Positions 38,363-38,544 of a stretch of DNA of 38,544 bases are shown piece after piece. Origin of the DNA: Streptomyces humi (lineage in GTDB: Bacteria; Actinomycetota; Actinomycetes; Streptomycetales; Streptomycetaceae); the NCBI RefSeq assembly GCF_001005085.2, contig NZ_LBMU02000031.1, forward strand, positions 1 through 38,544, in the 5' to 3' direction. Position 1 is the stretch's first letter, and each line of letters begins with the position of its first letter. A program made the position numbers and the translations under genes. Below the pieces are notes generated by a model. That model did not search any database. It was not told where the DNA came from and saw only the letters and a program-made list of their open reading frames with translations.

Positions 38363-38483
38363 TAAAACCCGTGGAGGAAGTGAACGTGGGGAGGGGTGGC
38401 GACGGGAAGCCCTACGGCTCTGGTGACTTGGCCGCGGTCGCCTTATCGTGCGGGCCCAACCGGGCGTCGGCGGGAGGTGTGCG

Positions 38484-38544
38484 GTGCGGCGGGAGCGGTG
38501 GGTGCGGCGGGTCGTGGGGCGTGGTGACCGGCGGTGGCGGCGGG
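38484..38544 (+). CDS. Possible start of a gene cut by the window end
   Basis: GTG 38484 is preceded by GGGAGG with proper spacing and opens a frame to the window end encoding a very basic start (MRRERWVRRVVGRGDRRWRR). Only 20 codons are visible, so no family can be named, and the region is repetitive in G, C and T. Confidence 0.3.
   Translation, partial: MRRERWVRRVVGRGDRRWRR

Overview
The window is from a Streptomyces-type actinomycete. Most of it is very GC-rich (45 of 60 bases are G/C at 2221-2280), coding density is high, many genes start with GTG, and the families are typical of the genus: SigE-family ECF sigma factor, SGNH hydrolase, DUF445, Tat-exported glycosidases, an LAXTG sortase signal. 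I see no rRNA, tRNA, CRISPR array, integrase or transposase.

Left part (1-19.2 kb) looks like ordinary variable chromosome. 1-489 is repeat-rich and gene-free. Then come a secreted SGNH hydrolase, a DUF445 membrane protein, an MFS transporter, a divergent AraC regulator / metallo-beta-lactamase-fold hydrolase pair, an alginate-lyase-like exoenzyme with a cell-wall sorting signal, a small DUF2269-like membrane protein divergent from a GlxA-type regulator, an ECF sigma factor with a membrane partner, a MOSC protein, an SDR with an odd Asn/Ser/Gln-rich head divergent from a LysR regulator, a secreted two-domain peptidoglycan hydrolase, an alpha/beta hydrolase under a double palindromic operator, and one unknown protein.

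Middle part (19.3-35.0 kb) is the accessory block. Its left half is a graspetide RiPP cluster on the minus strand: precursor (21567-21833), ATP-grasp ligase and a PIMT-like methyltransferase expected to form an aspartimide, with a small unknown protein upstream and a divergent XRE regulator. A HAD hydrolase follows. The right half (24669-34927) is a distinctly less GC-rich seven-gene minus-strand run: Vsr endonuclease, Z1-domain ATPase, PD-(D/E)XK nuclease (DUF4420 type), GHKL/MORC-like ATPase, an unknown 298-aa protein, a DUF6339-type domain fused to a C5-cytosine methyltransferase lacking the catalytic cysteine, and an intact C5-cytosine methyltransferase. Four successive 4-bp stop/start overlaps tie five of these genes together. 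I read it as a DNA-modification-linked defence system of the GHKL ('paraMORC') plus Z1 plus nuclease kind predicted from gene neighbourhoods, here with a paired active and apparently dead methyltransferase. The block is bracketed by two inverted copies of a 26-bp sequence (25/26 identical) at 19297-19322 and 35010-35035; the right copy is one end of a 137-bp imperfect inverted repeat.

Right part (35.2-38.5 kb) returns to ordinary chromosome: an SEC-C-type protein, a DUF1905 protein and a Tat-exported GH30 glycosidase.

A recurring regulatory feature is a TANNNT hexamer 6 or 7 nt before the start codon of eight genes, which suggests leaderless transcripts and helped to choose starts.
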